Origin: Bugulina stolonifera
Lineage: Eukaryota > Bryozoa > Gymnolaemata > Cheilostomatida > Bugulidae
Assembly: GCA_935421135.1 (NCBI GenBank)
Contig: OW285188.1
Location: forward strand, 6,190,733 to 6,254,732
DNA length: 64,000 nucleotides
Direction: 5' to 3'
The notes beneath the pieces were generated by a model that saw only the letters and a program-made list of their open reading frames with translations, was not told where the DNA came from and did no database searches. Position 1 is the first letter of the stretch. Every line of letters starts with the position of its first letter. This document shows, in pieces, positions 9,101 to 18,700 of the stretch. The translations under genes were made by a program, and so were the position numbers.

Positions 9101-11272
9101 GTTGTACAGACATCTTGTAGAGTTCTTCTTGTTTGTAACTTCCTCTAGTCTGAGTTACTGAGAGTTTAGAGTAAACCCAGTTCATACTAACTGTTTTGGT
9201 AATGTTAGGGGTTTGGCAATTTTTATATACATATATGATGACTATATATTTTGATAATTCACTAACAACTCACAGGAGAGCGGGTAGAAGTTCTATCTCA
9301 TTATTTTTATCTCTTCCTCATTTAAAGAAAGAAAAGGAAAATGAATCCCTTCGGCTGGAAAATAATAGACTAAAGGCTGGTATTCCTCAAGGGGCACCTG
9401 TTTCATCACTAGAAACTATTGGTAAGTACTAAATATATATAGCCTGCCTCAGGGGCACCTGTTTCATCACTAGAAAGTGCTGGTAAGTATTTGTGGCCTA
9501 CAGGTATATACTAACTAGCTTACAACCAATAAAGTAATTGTATTCCTTGTACCCATCAGATACACTGTACTGTATACACCCAATAGATACACTGTCCTGT
9601 ATATACCCAATAGATACTCTGTACTGTATATACCCAATAGATACACTGTACTGTATATACCCAATAGATACACTGGAGCTGCTGTTTAAAGAACTCCGAG
9701 ACAAGAGATTGAAGATTAGCGCCATTTTGAAACATTGTAAACTGCAACAAGAAAGAATACGTAATCTATCCAAACAACTAGCAGCTGCCAAGGCCAAAGG
9801 TAAGTGCTAGCTGTTAGAAGTTACTATCTTACATCTTTACCAATAGTAGGTATCTAGCAGTACTGTAACCTGTATCTATTGATTGTTACTAGATACAGTT
9901 GTCTCAACCTTGCTCTTCTTTAGTATTTCGTATAATACTCTTAACGCACCGTCTTTGTCAGCACTGAACTGTGCCGTAATTGGCTAGTCTTGAATACACC
10001 GACTCCAATTATAGCATTTGTTTAAAATGAACTTTGGTTATTGGCCGGATATTAATTGATGGGCACGCCATCCTGTTGTGTAGCCACCCTTTTAGTGTAC
10101 TGTGGTCCGGTTTCACTTGCAAGCTCGTATTAGCTTACCTATAAGCATGCTTACACATGCATGTAGGTGGCTCACTCTGCTCCTGTAACCAATTGTCTCC
10201 TCTCTTTCTTGCAGGTATAGACTATAGTAAAACAGAATCATCAATATCCAGCCATATAGGGGCTCCACTAACTGGCCCCACTACATCAAACTATAACTTG
10301 ACACTCAGTCTAGCTTCTAGTGAGAGTCGTAATAAATACTATGAGATGGCAGCAAGTGCTCCATTAGACTCTAGTAAGATATCTCATAGACCATACAGGT
10401 CGGATGTCGACCTATCTAGATACTATACAAGTAGTAGTAGTGGTACTGGTTTCAGTGATCAACCACAGGAACTAAGACACAGACGAGATCCTGTAGAGAG
10501 TAGTGATCATATATATGGTAACAATCTGAGAGCACATCAGCTGGACAGTCAGGCCACGTCAGCGTTTGACCCATCCAGTACACAGACCACCATGAAGAAA
10601 TCCATGAAAATTCCCAAACCTGCACCTCGCCCTCGAACTAGCCTTAGGTCTTATGCTACTAACACAACACTAGCTTCAGAAACCGTTTCTGGCAATGTAG
10701 ATTCATATGAAATAGTAGACAAGCCTACAGTTGCAATTCCCCCTCATCTAGGGGCTATAAATGAATATAATGGACCCAGTGATCTTGGGTTCAACTCGAA
10801 TTCTCGTACTAGCTCTCCAATTCTACCAAACCAACCCAAGAAGTTGACTCAGAACACAGTTCAAGCTGCAGTTTACCCTGATAGGCCTCTTGTAATACAG
10901 ACTGGGGTGTACCCCGTCCAGCAAACTGTACCCTACCCTGAAATGCCCCTTGGTGCTACTAACACTATATACAGTGAGAGACTTACCACTGCAGATGCGA
11001 GAAATATAACTCAAGTGTGTGACGTCTGCAAGAAGGACTTCCCTGATTGGCCACAGAGAAGATTTATGGACCATTGTATAGAATGTGCGGAGAAAGCGGT
11101 GGTTGAGGATGTAGGTTTTCCAACGACTGTTACGGAACACTCTAAGCAATGTCCTGTGTGCACGCTCCACTTCGGACAGGAAGTGACTCAAATACAGTTT
11201 GAGAACCATGTCCAAGGTCACTTTATGGAGGAGGATGCGAGGCATTTGGGCTATGATACGCTCACCAAATAA
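3194..11272 (+). CDS. Coiled-coil adaptor with C-terminal UBZ-type zinc fingers (TANK/TAX1BP1-like)
   Basis: Coding exons are 3194-3307 (likely ATG at 3221), 8920-8991, 9328-9421, 9668-9799 and 10215-11272, joined by GT-AG introns with matching phases. From the ATG the spliced frame is 1443 nt, 480 aa. Residues about 20-128 are a Lys/Glu/Leu-rich coiled coil. Residues about 86-120 (LELLFKELRDKRLKISAILK and on) resemble the TBK1-binding helix of TANK/AZI2 adaptors. Residues 130-390 are Ser/Pro-rich and probably disordered. The end carries a C-x2-C...H-x3-C finger (C397, C400, H415, C419) and a C-x2-C...H-x3-H finger (C441, C444, H460, H464) of the UBZ type found in TAX1BP1, CALCOCO and TANK. 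Inference: a ubiquitin-linked signalling or selective-autophagy adaptor. The SKICH domain of TAX1BP1/CALCOCO was not seen, so the TANK family is equally possible. ATTAAA at 11332 may be its poly(A) signal. The first coding intron contains an LTR element. Confidence 0.7.
3308..3702. other. Intron segment left of the LTR element
   Basis: The first coding intron of the adaptor gene begins with a GTAGGT donor at 3308. Nothing else was recognised before the LTR element begins at 3703. The last four bases (ATAT, 3699-3702) are one copy of the element's target-site duplication. Confidence 0.6.
3703..4365 (+). repeat. 5' long terminal repeat
   Basis: This repeat starts TGTGATGGTACG and ends CCATTACA. 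It contains a TATA box (TATATAAA, 4039-4046) and an AATAAA signal at 4092-4097, about 50 bp further on, giving a short R region. A GC-rich block with repeated CCGACC/GGTCGG words lies upstream of the TATA box (about 3915-4030). The open frames inside it are identical in the other LTR and look fortuitous. Confidence 0.95.
4366..4386 (+). promoter_or_regulatory. Primer-binding site complementary to tRNA-Leu
   Basis: One base after the LTR end lies TGGTGGCAGCGGTGGGAT followed by TC. From memory of animal tRNA-Leu (AAG) genes, this complements the 3' end ...ATCCCACCGCTGCCA plus CCA. It is where minus-strand DNA synthesis would be primed. Confidence 0.85.
4700..8149 (+). CDS. Gag-like polyprotein with C2H2-type fingers, 1149 aa
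   Basis: The single intact ORF of the LTR element. Residues about 20-170 have the helical pattern of retrotransposon Gag capsid domains (for example VELFIEDFTAMAERCNW and SLRDYAALIRRLMATAFEG), which package the element's RNA. Residues about 205-360 are a Pro-rich tract with four or five repeats around TSEPVPVDEPIPTE. Residues about 800-855 form a Cys/His cluster: C804-x2-C807-x11-H819-x3-H823, then C829-x-C831...H843/H844...C852. This resembles paired C2H2 fingers rather than the CCHC knuckle usual in Gag. Ser/Pro-rich sequence follows, then a helical tail from about 1070. No protease DTG, reverse transcriptase YxDD or integrase HHCC/DDE motif was seen. The ATG at 4700 is the first in frame, after a 330-bp leader. 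Tandem ancient nonsense changes are absent, so it may still be expressed. Confidence 0.85.
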   Translation: MDRIRNLLQQVMYQAEQDLKTLSYNGQEDVELFIEDFTAMAERCNWNDRARLIRLRAALHGPAQECGRPRSVEEIFSRLRAQYGLSAREARWKLSTLEQPAHTSLRDYAALIRRLMATAFEGAPPASLEEWAVEKFCLTVHNHGLRWYYTWLQPDDMEEALETGAAFLKDKDGRTSPPKQQEELPADLLRKALHTLLQKCQEAGDGPTVTPEPVPVDDPIPTVADTDNNLGEGGLNHKGRPQRPTDTSEPVPVDEPIPTESKPKESGPNRHSRPQRPTDTSEPVPVDEPIPTEAKPKESGPNRHGRPQRPADTSEPVLVEEPIPTKPKDKSSRSKRKIPRITSPSHSRPTVSTTPVTVDEPIPTRPKPGKKRLHSKPDTTEVTTDHPPRLKGRLTSPAQSDQTSQGKPDLSSTQKDQQDLATSRPDTNQQLIPSKTQYTPTDDLSCVELPDTTVQVRGLRIDTEQTVLDQTEELPLNLSKNVQVSIARHDPEDAKYRVADLHDIIPTTEIQSILPAVQIQRAKSTLTEFSIAEQVQPKIQIAELSKSHEADKKQSKATIAVFPRLFDESNKENVPEALPTIEPIAHPSASINTTAHRRVVLSRPALHRSTCIPTCGNLCTLRVTGEATNSTRILSHSRVDETATPSSMDHSNQPVFTAEGKQISVLPVGNKSELEEQPTPVELAGMNSLSLPTRHRPVGTEEDSPVHFHRREHELEGGGYTSHELCIVDASPVRKTLTPDGTPPPTPPPVTSTLKQATIKLHKLTDKLPIESSQHSGATKPWISTFTQQARDDLARRSQPNLKCAKCGFSGTLKRLNIHIWQHFARFYCRCGRSSVSRDALGHHFSRRSSICGKRLFLTDGPSYGALMEWWGVKDPPPFLPCRPTMDGQSGTNKPVYLPSTSSTRKRPPKRRHSPSPEQTPDSAPSDATSSSSSSPTTPAGPSPWRPSVSTSAVSITSPGRRGRLPSWKTRPAPRKSMPAAQPGTLYESSPPKVSCAASCTASPVLLIEPLQSRPTLEVSPHCSPHVPVRDLLRAAPGSPAVQFPPPASPVLTQSSATRPASPDPSFMQQLAELKPRIHYLASRQQVGDTLRQHLEPLYAREIALRGLANQHLNHPQQLQLVQADLDIVSRESTLYRTLLNLTLETPMT
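8151..8162 (+). promoter_or_regulatory. Polypurine tract of the LTR element
   Basis: GTGAGGGGGCTA lies immediately before the 3' LTR and two bases after the ORF stop. This is the expected site for plus-strand priming. Confidence 0.75.
8163..8825 (+). repeat. 3' long terminal repeat
   Basis: Same length as the 5' LTR with about three substitutions. Its TATA box is at 8499-8506 and AATAAA at 8552-8557. Because the element shares the host gene's orientation, this AATAAA could cause premature polyadenylation of the adaptor transcript. Confidence 0.95.
9453..9482 (+). CDS. Possible 30-bp alternative mini-exon (duplicated exon end)
   Basis: A near-exact copy of the last part of the preceding exon plus its donor. 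The sequence GGGGCACCTGTTTCATCACT is found at both 9400 and 9454. The copy is flanked by CCTCAG at its 5' side and GTAAGT at its 3' side. It is 30 nt long and enters and leaves in phase 1, so inclusion would add GAPVSSLES-like residues without a frameshift. Whether it is spliced in is unknown. Confidence 0.45.
9540..9675. repeat. 27-28-bp tandem array carrying a splice acceptor in each unit
   Basis: About five copies of a unit close to ATACACTGTACTGTATATAC followed by CCAATAG. The final copy runs into the exon at 9668, so its CCAATAG supplies the acceptor and ATACACT the first exon bases. Earlier copies hold the same CCAATAG|ATACACT junction. Confidence 0.85.
9800..10214. other. Last intron of the adaptor gene
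   Basis: It begins GTAAGT and ends CTTTCTTGCAG. No repeat or gene was recognised inside. Confidence 0.6.
10215..11272 (+). CDS. Terminal exon of the adaptor gene with two zinc fingers
   Basis: The exon follows a pyrimidine-rich acceptor (CTTTCTTGCAG) and enters in phase 1, matching the donor at 9800. It encodes 351 residues: a long Ser/Thr/Pro-rich segment with a basic PKPAPRPRTSLRS stretch, then the paired fingers with CDVC and CPVC knuckles, ending GYDTLTK before the stop at 11270-11272. The FENHVQGHF stretch after the second CxxC is characteristic of UBZ fingers in TAX1BP1-like proteins. Confidence 0.8.
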
Positions 11273-12389
11273 TTACTTTTTTCATGTAGTCTGTAATTTT
11301 TCTCTTTAATCACAACATTGTCTATTTTTCTATTAAACCAGAGCTTTATCTGTCAATGGTAATCATTGATACTTGCATCCTATAATTGGAATCCTGAATA
11401 ACTGGAAAATTGCACTTGTAGCCTTTGAATACCCTTGATTGCAATAATTGCACCGCCTGACATATGTTTTAGCAATGAGTCCAAGGTCATAATCAGTATG
11501 GCAGTAGTTCCTAGTGCTCTCTCTGCTTTTTCGTCCAACTAAATTCTAAGTTATCAAAACTAATATTGTTAGCTTTGTCATTTGTCAACCACCACCCAGG
11601 TCTGTCACCTGTCAAGGTCTGTCACCTTTGCCAAGGCCTGTGATTGGTGCAATGAAAAGCTAGACAGGCACCTCCTATTAATCAAATTCAATTACTGTTC
11701 AAATTGTCTAATATTTGATATGTGATTTTTAAGTTACCAATTTTTACAATCAGTTATTGTGTAATTTTGCTTCAGTGGAAATTCTAATACAAGTTGTCTC
11801 AGCATAAACTTATACACAAACTTATAGTTGTATAATATCTACTGCATGTACATGTACCTCCCTGGAATTCACTGGTCAGTACTTTCAACCCCACTTCCTC
11901 TTTTACCTCACCATTCTGAATAGGAGGAAAAGAGAGTGTATACAGTACTAAAGTAATGTTGAGCAATGAGAAGGGGGGGATAACAGACTACCCTCTCCTG
12001 TCTTTACTACCAAAATATTTACAAATTACAAAGCATAAACAATTAGATGTAAACAAGGAAGTATGAGGCTGAAGGAGTGTATAATTGACCCAGGGAATAA
12101 GAAAGGGGAAATTTTTATTTCTTGTTCCATAAATTTACTCAAATTCAGCATTTAATAGCTGTGTGTTCATTTTGGCCCAATTTATAAAATACATGTACAT
12201 GTAACATTAGTAATTAAAAATGATGTACTTCTAGTTAAATAATGATTAATAATATAACTTTAATCTTGTAACCAGCACCATACCATACCCAATTCTCTAC
12301 CTACATAATAATATGATTGTTTCTAGAATATTATCACAAGGCTGAAAATAATATCTAATTAAAGTGTAGTAACAACAGCCAGCTGTTGG
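11273..12389. other. Convergent intergenic region
   Basis: It lies between the plus-strand adaptor gene and the minus-strand JMJD8-like gene, so it holds both 3' ends. ATTAAA at 11332 fits the former and TTTATT near 12115 (AATAAA on the minus strand) the latter. A CTGTCACCTGTCAAGGT-type short duplication lies near 11600-11635. No gene was seen. Confidence 0.5.
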
Positions 12390-12530
12390 TACCAGTGCTG
12401 CTGGACTGATCACTCCAGTTCTGCTGGACTGGTCACTCCAGTGCTGCTGGACTGGTCACTCCAGTGCTGCTGGACTGGTCACTCCAGTGCTGCTGGACTG
12501 ATCACTCCAGTGCTGCTGGACTGATCACTA
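12390..12530. repeat. 23-bp minisatellite abutting the JMJD8-like stop codon
   Basis: Six copies of a unit close to TGCTGCTGGACTGGTCACTC followed by CAG, with GATCA/GGTCA variants. The last copy reaches the stop codon of the minus-strand JMJD8-like gene (CTA at 12528-12530), so the array is the first thing in its 3' UTR. Confidence 0.95.
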
Positions 12531-12706
12531 GAGCTCATCCCTCAACTCCAGGTCTTTGTCTTTTGCTGAGTCAATAATAATTCGCTGCTCTATTTCTGGC
12601 CCAAAGTCTGTGGTTGCAAGGAGTTGTCTTATCTCCTCAGCCTCTTCAGTGTTTGGGTCAATTACTGACAACACCTGTAGCATTATATCAGCATAGTAAA
12701 CATAAA
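12528..12706 (-). CDS. JMJD8: JMJD8-like terminal exon ending in RDEL
   Basis: Acceptor AAAAAGTAG, then an entry phase of two bases that matches exon 6. It encodes 58 residues, mostly helical and acidic (DPNTEEAEEIRQLLATTDFG), and finishes DLELRDEL before TAG. An alternative acceptor at the CTACAG nearer the stop would break the frame, which supports the start chosen here. Confidence 0.8.
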
Positions 12707-15700
12707 CTACTTTTTAAACTAGCTGGGGCTTGAATATTAAATGCAAGGAACCTGTGCCATCAAAGTTGATAGCGAAGACCAACCATATAATCACAACCGC
12801 AACCATTCAGAGTTTCCTAGAAATGTTGCTAATATTTAGCGGAACCTAGTCTACTATTTTATATATTCTGTTAGGAGAGGGGAGGTAAACCTCCCCCTTC
12901 CCTCAACACATTTCATCAATCATTTATCAGCAGCTTTAATAATAACATGGTATAACCATAATTATTCAGGAAGTAGATTTGACTTTTAAATTCCATGCAT
13001 GCTTAGAACATGCTAAGAATATTGCAGTCGGATTTTCGACATCATGCAAATAATAGTGCTGGCAAGCAAAGGTAGTGGATGGAAAGATGGATCACATCAA
13101 CCAAAAACCACCAAAAGTAGAGTTTATTAGACAAGGAGTTATGCTACCTTACACTGTAATGCGCTATTTCTCTTGAGTCACCTGAGACCAATCGGTGACA
13201 CTTTCTTTACTGTAGCTCTAAATAAACCGTCACATATAATCATAATGTTCAGATGACTATGCGCTACTGTAACGCAGTTATCTAAAACTTAGCAGAAGAC
13301 TGACGAGAAAGTGTATTGCAAAGCGTTGGGGCTGTGAAGTTGGACATAATTGGAGGGACAGTTTATTACTATTGCGTAAACCATCTTTTCTTCCACTAAA
13401 TTTGTTGGGGGTATGACGGTATGTGCCATAGGCTCATAATAGAGGTCAATGAGCACTGAGGCTTAGTTATGTAGTCACTCCCTGCTGGCACGACCAAACC
13501 CTCACACATGCCTAAACCAAGCCTAAAAGGTATTATAATATTATTTTATTGCCTAAATTAGGGTGTAATAAGGAAATAGTAGCCCAGGCTTACCACATAT
13601 ACATGTACAGTACATCATACAGTTGTATTACATGTAGGGTTTGTAGGCCTATCATGTTCACTCATATTAACACAATGTACATACTATACATAGGAAATAC
13701 CTAATTATAGCCTGGTGATGTTTCACACTGGTATATATGTATGTTGACACTGGACTACGTGTATATGTGCATGTACATAATTATACATATACATGTACAT
13801 GAAAAATTATAAACAAACTTGTACAGTTTCAAGTGATTATTCCACTAAAATCAGTGCATTATGCTAATTGTTTTCCACACTAAAATAGTTTCCTCCAAAT
13901 CGGGTAACTTGGCATAACCAATACGTGGCATGGTTTTACATGTATGATCGTATTTTATAGCAGCTCATTGTAATATCAATTCTGTATCATTTACTATAAA
14001 GATTATGAATAATTTCCAGGAGAAGATAATTCTGTCGCTACGCAAGCTCAATGAATATACATGTACAATGTACTGTATAACTGAAATGAGCAGACTAGTA
14101 GACATGTGTTAGACATGTAGACATGCGCTACTATGCGTTTACCAATGATTATAATAATATAATATTATCAACATCTACATTCCTAAACTAATTCATGCAA
14201 CATCGAGAGTTACTTGATAAGAAGCAAAGGTCAAGGCCAAGCTATATTTAGACCACTTGACCGTTGATTACTTTATTGTCAACTCATGGAAATAGTTTTT
14301 AGGCCACATGATGTGCATCAGTACTGTTATTACATTGATTGATTACACGGAGAATACGCAGTGTAAAGGATGGCAAGGCCTATACCCCAGCATATAAACA
14401 TCATTTTGATTTTATGGCCAAAAGTCGAAATCCTACGACACTTTTTGTGCTGCGGCAGCAAAATCTATGTTTTACTCATTCTCTATAGACCTACGACCTA
14501 TGACCTTATAGCCTACTTGCTTTACACGGTAATACACTAAAGTCAGACTACATGATGTAGGTTGTTCATGTCTATGATGATAGGACAATTCCCGTTTTCG
14601 GTTGCTCTGCATGTATCACAATGTCGAGGCTCCCTAGGAGGAGAAGTTTGACTGGCTATAGGAAGTGGTTTGGTGAAAGGAATGGGGGCTTGATGGTAAC
14701 TGGAAACTGGGTGTTTTGTAAAGAATTCAACCTTTGAGGATTGAAGTATCTACAATGTTCTCTCAATTTGATAAATTTATTGCGACGGTAACAGTTCTGA
14801 TTGTTCATTGTATCCCAAATACTAGCATACATTGTACAACTACCAAGTCCAAAATAACTAATATCAGTTGAGTTACGTAATGTAGCGCACGTCCTATGCG
14901 CCTGCTTAATGTCAAACAATGTCAAACTGTTAATACTGATATCGGTAGAAAATATTTCCCCCTTTTTCATGCTTTGCATCGCGTGAGCTATTTACATGCA
15001 CTTCAATGTATAGTTTGTAGTGCAAGTTAGAAATTGGGACTAAAGGTGAAGAATGCATGAATCTATCACGGAAGTGCAATGTGTAATTGTAATAGCAGCA
15101 ATGTTTTAGACTTTTAGAGCTTTTACTAAAATAATGGCGCACTACATGTGAAATTTGCAAACAGTACATGTAACTGTTTGTGCCAGCATAGCAATGCAGA
15201 CTGCAGATCGATCATATCCGTGGATACTGAAATATAACTACAATCTACAACAAAATTAATAATTAGGAGGGTGTCCCTGCCCTTTTCTACGTTGTCACGA
15301 GCATATGACCATTCTTATAAACAGCTTAGACAAATGATATAATGAGAGAGAGAAGGCAACTCCTAAATGCTGTTTATCTCTTCAGAGTGGTGCAACTTTA
15401 GTTGTTGGCATTTTTTCCTATCTTTGTATGAAATTCCAAAATATAGCATAATGAACTACATTCAACATTCTCCCTAACATGCACTTACTTAGATATTTGT
15501 TGTTTGGTATTTGGAAAAATATGCAATAACGCTGATGTCATAGCGCCTACATTTGCCGGCAGTATTGCTCAGAACTTGCACCTGATTAGCCAGACTAGTT
15601 GTTGACTGTGACATACTATGTCCTTGAAAAGAAAAAGTACTGCATGATGTACTGTGTGTGTTTCAGGTACCTTATTGGTTTGGCAGTTTCTCTACAAGCT

Positions 15701-18700
15701 ACTCTTACATTGTGTTGCAAATCTACTTTATCTGAGTGCAGCAGATAGAATATGGATAGGCTAAACAGAGGCATCTCTTGTATTTAAAACTGTGTAAGTA
15801 TACCGGATACCAGTTTGGGCGAAGGTGGTCATAAAAATATTTTCTCCGAATTTCAATTACAAGCACTTCGTGCTTGGTCTGCAAGTTTCACTGCAAAATT
15901 TGCTCGCTTCACTTGCATGAAATGATGGCTTGTGTTCATGTACTGCAGTCATGCATGTGTATGACCTCTCTTGGTACAGACATGCTACAGTGACCTCACG
16001 CGGAGTTGTGTTTCTTTGTATTAGAGAGACAACTCCAAATACATAGTCTAAGCTCCAACACCAATATAGCGGATGGGGTGGGTCAAGTACCCACCCTATC
16101 CTAGGTAGGGTCCAAGAGCCTAAGGCTATGAACCCGCCTCGGCAGCGATGTTGGGGGACCTGGTCCCAAGGTCCTAGCACCACCCAGAGCCAAGATCCAG
16201 ACCGGCAGCATTGCAACATATATACTGCAAATCATGGGTCCAAGAGTATCTCTGCTGTTACCATAGCCCTAGTTCCAACCCATATTTGTCGAGTGGAGTG
16301 AGTCGAGTACCCACCCCGTCCTGGGATGAGCCCGAGGTCCTAAGGCTAGGGACCCGCCCCAGCATCCTGAGGTCCTAGCACCAACCGAAGCCGAGATCCT
16401 GATTGGCAGCATTGCAACATAAATAAATCGTCCCGATTTTCAACCCCAAATCTGATTGGAGGACGACAGACCGTAAACCGCAGACCGTTTCGTCTTTTTA
16501 TGTATGATTTTATATATTGGATAACGAGTATTGTCCCATCTGAACTTGCGTTTTACCTTTTGATACGCTCTTTTAGACTCTGATTTTCTAACATTCCACA
16601 AGAAGTTAGCCTTTTCTCTCAGTAGGTCTTTACTCTGCGGGTGGATGGCTAAGGCAGCCATAACATCTTTCTCTGATCGAGAGAAGTTCTCTAGATGAAT
16701 TAGATATAAGTGCAGTATAGTTTAAAACAATAATAATTATGTTATATGGATGTGTAGTGAAATTTATCCGTTTATATAGCAGCAAAGAGTAATACAATAA
16801 TGTACGCCACACGTTGTCTCAGTGTGTCTACATTATTGTACATGATTTACATGTATGTAATAGGGTAGCTGCATGTTCCAACACAACACGCAGGCTTTTT
16901 ATATTAATTATAGAATTTTCATTTTAGATTGTTTGCATTCTATTTTATTATGTAAATATTTTTATTACAGATGCTCAGAAGTTGTATCCTCACAGGGGTA
17001 ATTTGGCGGCACTGATTAAAATCATAACATTTACAACAATTGGAAGATGTCGGTGAGTGCTAGTGATTTTATGATAAATCATAGACCAAAACGCATTTTT
17101 AGAATTTATTCCTAATATTTTTATGTGTATCCAAGCATCATCATGATTATTTCCTCTGATGATAATGCTTGGATAAGCACAGAAATATTAGGAATAAATT
17201 CTAAAAATGCGTTTTGGTCTATTATTTATCATTTACAACAATATTTTGAGTCTACAACTGCATGCACATGTACAAAATTGTATTTTTAAATGTTAAACAG
17301 TTTTACTATTTGTGTATTATGACATTGTACAATCATGTAGACCATGTAAGGCCTATATGTATAACTACATTGTTAATGTACACGCGTTTCACCAATGGAA
17401 TAGAAACACCTGAAAGTTGTCTTCTCATGAATATACATCCTATGAGAGGACAACTCCCAGCTGGACAGTTGATTAAATAAATCTGTGAAAATACATGTAC
17501 AGTGTATGTGGCCTTTCTATGAGTATTAGAAATTGAAGAGGAGTTTCTGCTAAATTCAACTTTGATAATCAATAAATACAGACAAATCATACAAGATTTA
17601 CATAAATAAAAAACGTAATCCGTTACGTTACGTTTATTATGAATATTGCAATTTGTGATCATGTAAATCAATTAGAAGTACAATGTATGGTAAATTTGCA
17701 ACTCTATATCTGATTCTGGTAGGAGAGTCACACATCATTATGAAATGCCATCATGGTTCTCATAACAAGTCGTCCTCCCTTAGTTTGATGTTGAGAAGAT
17801 GAAGTGAAAGAGGACAACTGTTTGTTTATCATCAGTTGTAGTTAGGGACTGGAGAAGAGATGTAAGTTCAAAATCGTGCACTATTCTGATTGCCCAAGAT
17901 CTTTGTTATAAATGAAATAACTAGGTAGAGCAAATTAGATTATCGGTGTAATAGCCTTAGATCACCTACTATTGTCGTAGAATATTCTGCTGCGAAGTTT
18001 GAGACTATTTATAGCCCATGAATCTATGCTAAGAATATAGTCTAGGATCCTCTCACACCTCACAGCATCTCCTCTCTCACAGGCTATCTCACTTAGATGT
18101 GCCAGTATGTCTGTGTTACCTGTAGTAGAACAGAAACTGCAATAAATTGGTTAGCAAAAGGGCTGCAGCCAAACCACAAACTGTGTGCCAAGATGATACC
18201 AGTCCTAGGCCAATTGCTTTTACCAAAAAAGTCTATTTTTGCCTGGGTTCTAAGTTGTAAAAGACGTCAGTTGGATATGTGGAAGAATAGCTGTGTGAAT
18301 GAATGAGTGTTTATTTGTTCATCACAGCCATCTCATATTTATCATGATGGGTTTGGAACCCAGGCATGAACAAACTATTTATGACTAGCATTATAATATA
18401 TAATATTTTATATATAGTTTGCATAAATAGCCACTAAGGCAACAGAAGTAATGATTATCTACTGTAGTTATCTATTGACCGAGCAGATACAATGTAATCA
18501 TATGACCTCTATGATTTACATTATAGTTCACGAACTTTCCATGTTCGTCTCTATTTCCATTTGTTTGGTTGAGAGAGATACATGTACCTGGTACAAGTTA
18601 TGTACAGCTGTAGTTAGGTTTGTCAAGTATCAACCATTTGGGAGTTGTCTTCCACTCTTTTGTCTAACTAACAGTGGGTGGACAACTCTACCACATTGCT

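Noticed and set aside
12661..12690. Alternative acceptor (CTACAG) for the last JMJD8-like exon
   Set aside because: Its phase gives an immediate stop after exon 6, whereas the acceptor at 12707-12708 keeps the frame to RDEL.
16440..16661. 73-codon minus-strand basic frame (VRKSESKRAYQKVKRKF)
   Set aside because: Interesting composition, but no splice context, homologue or second exon was recognised; it sits next to a degenerate duplication.
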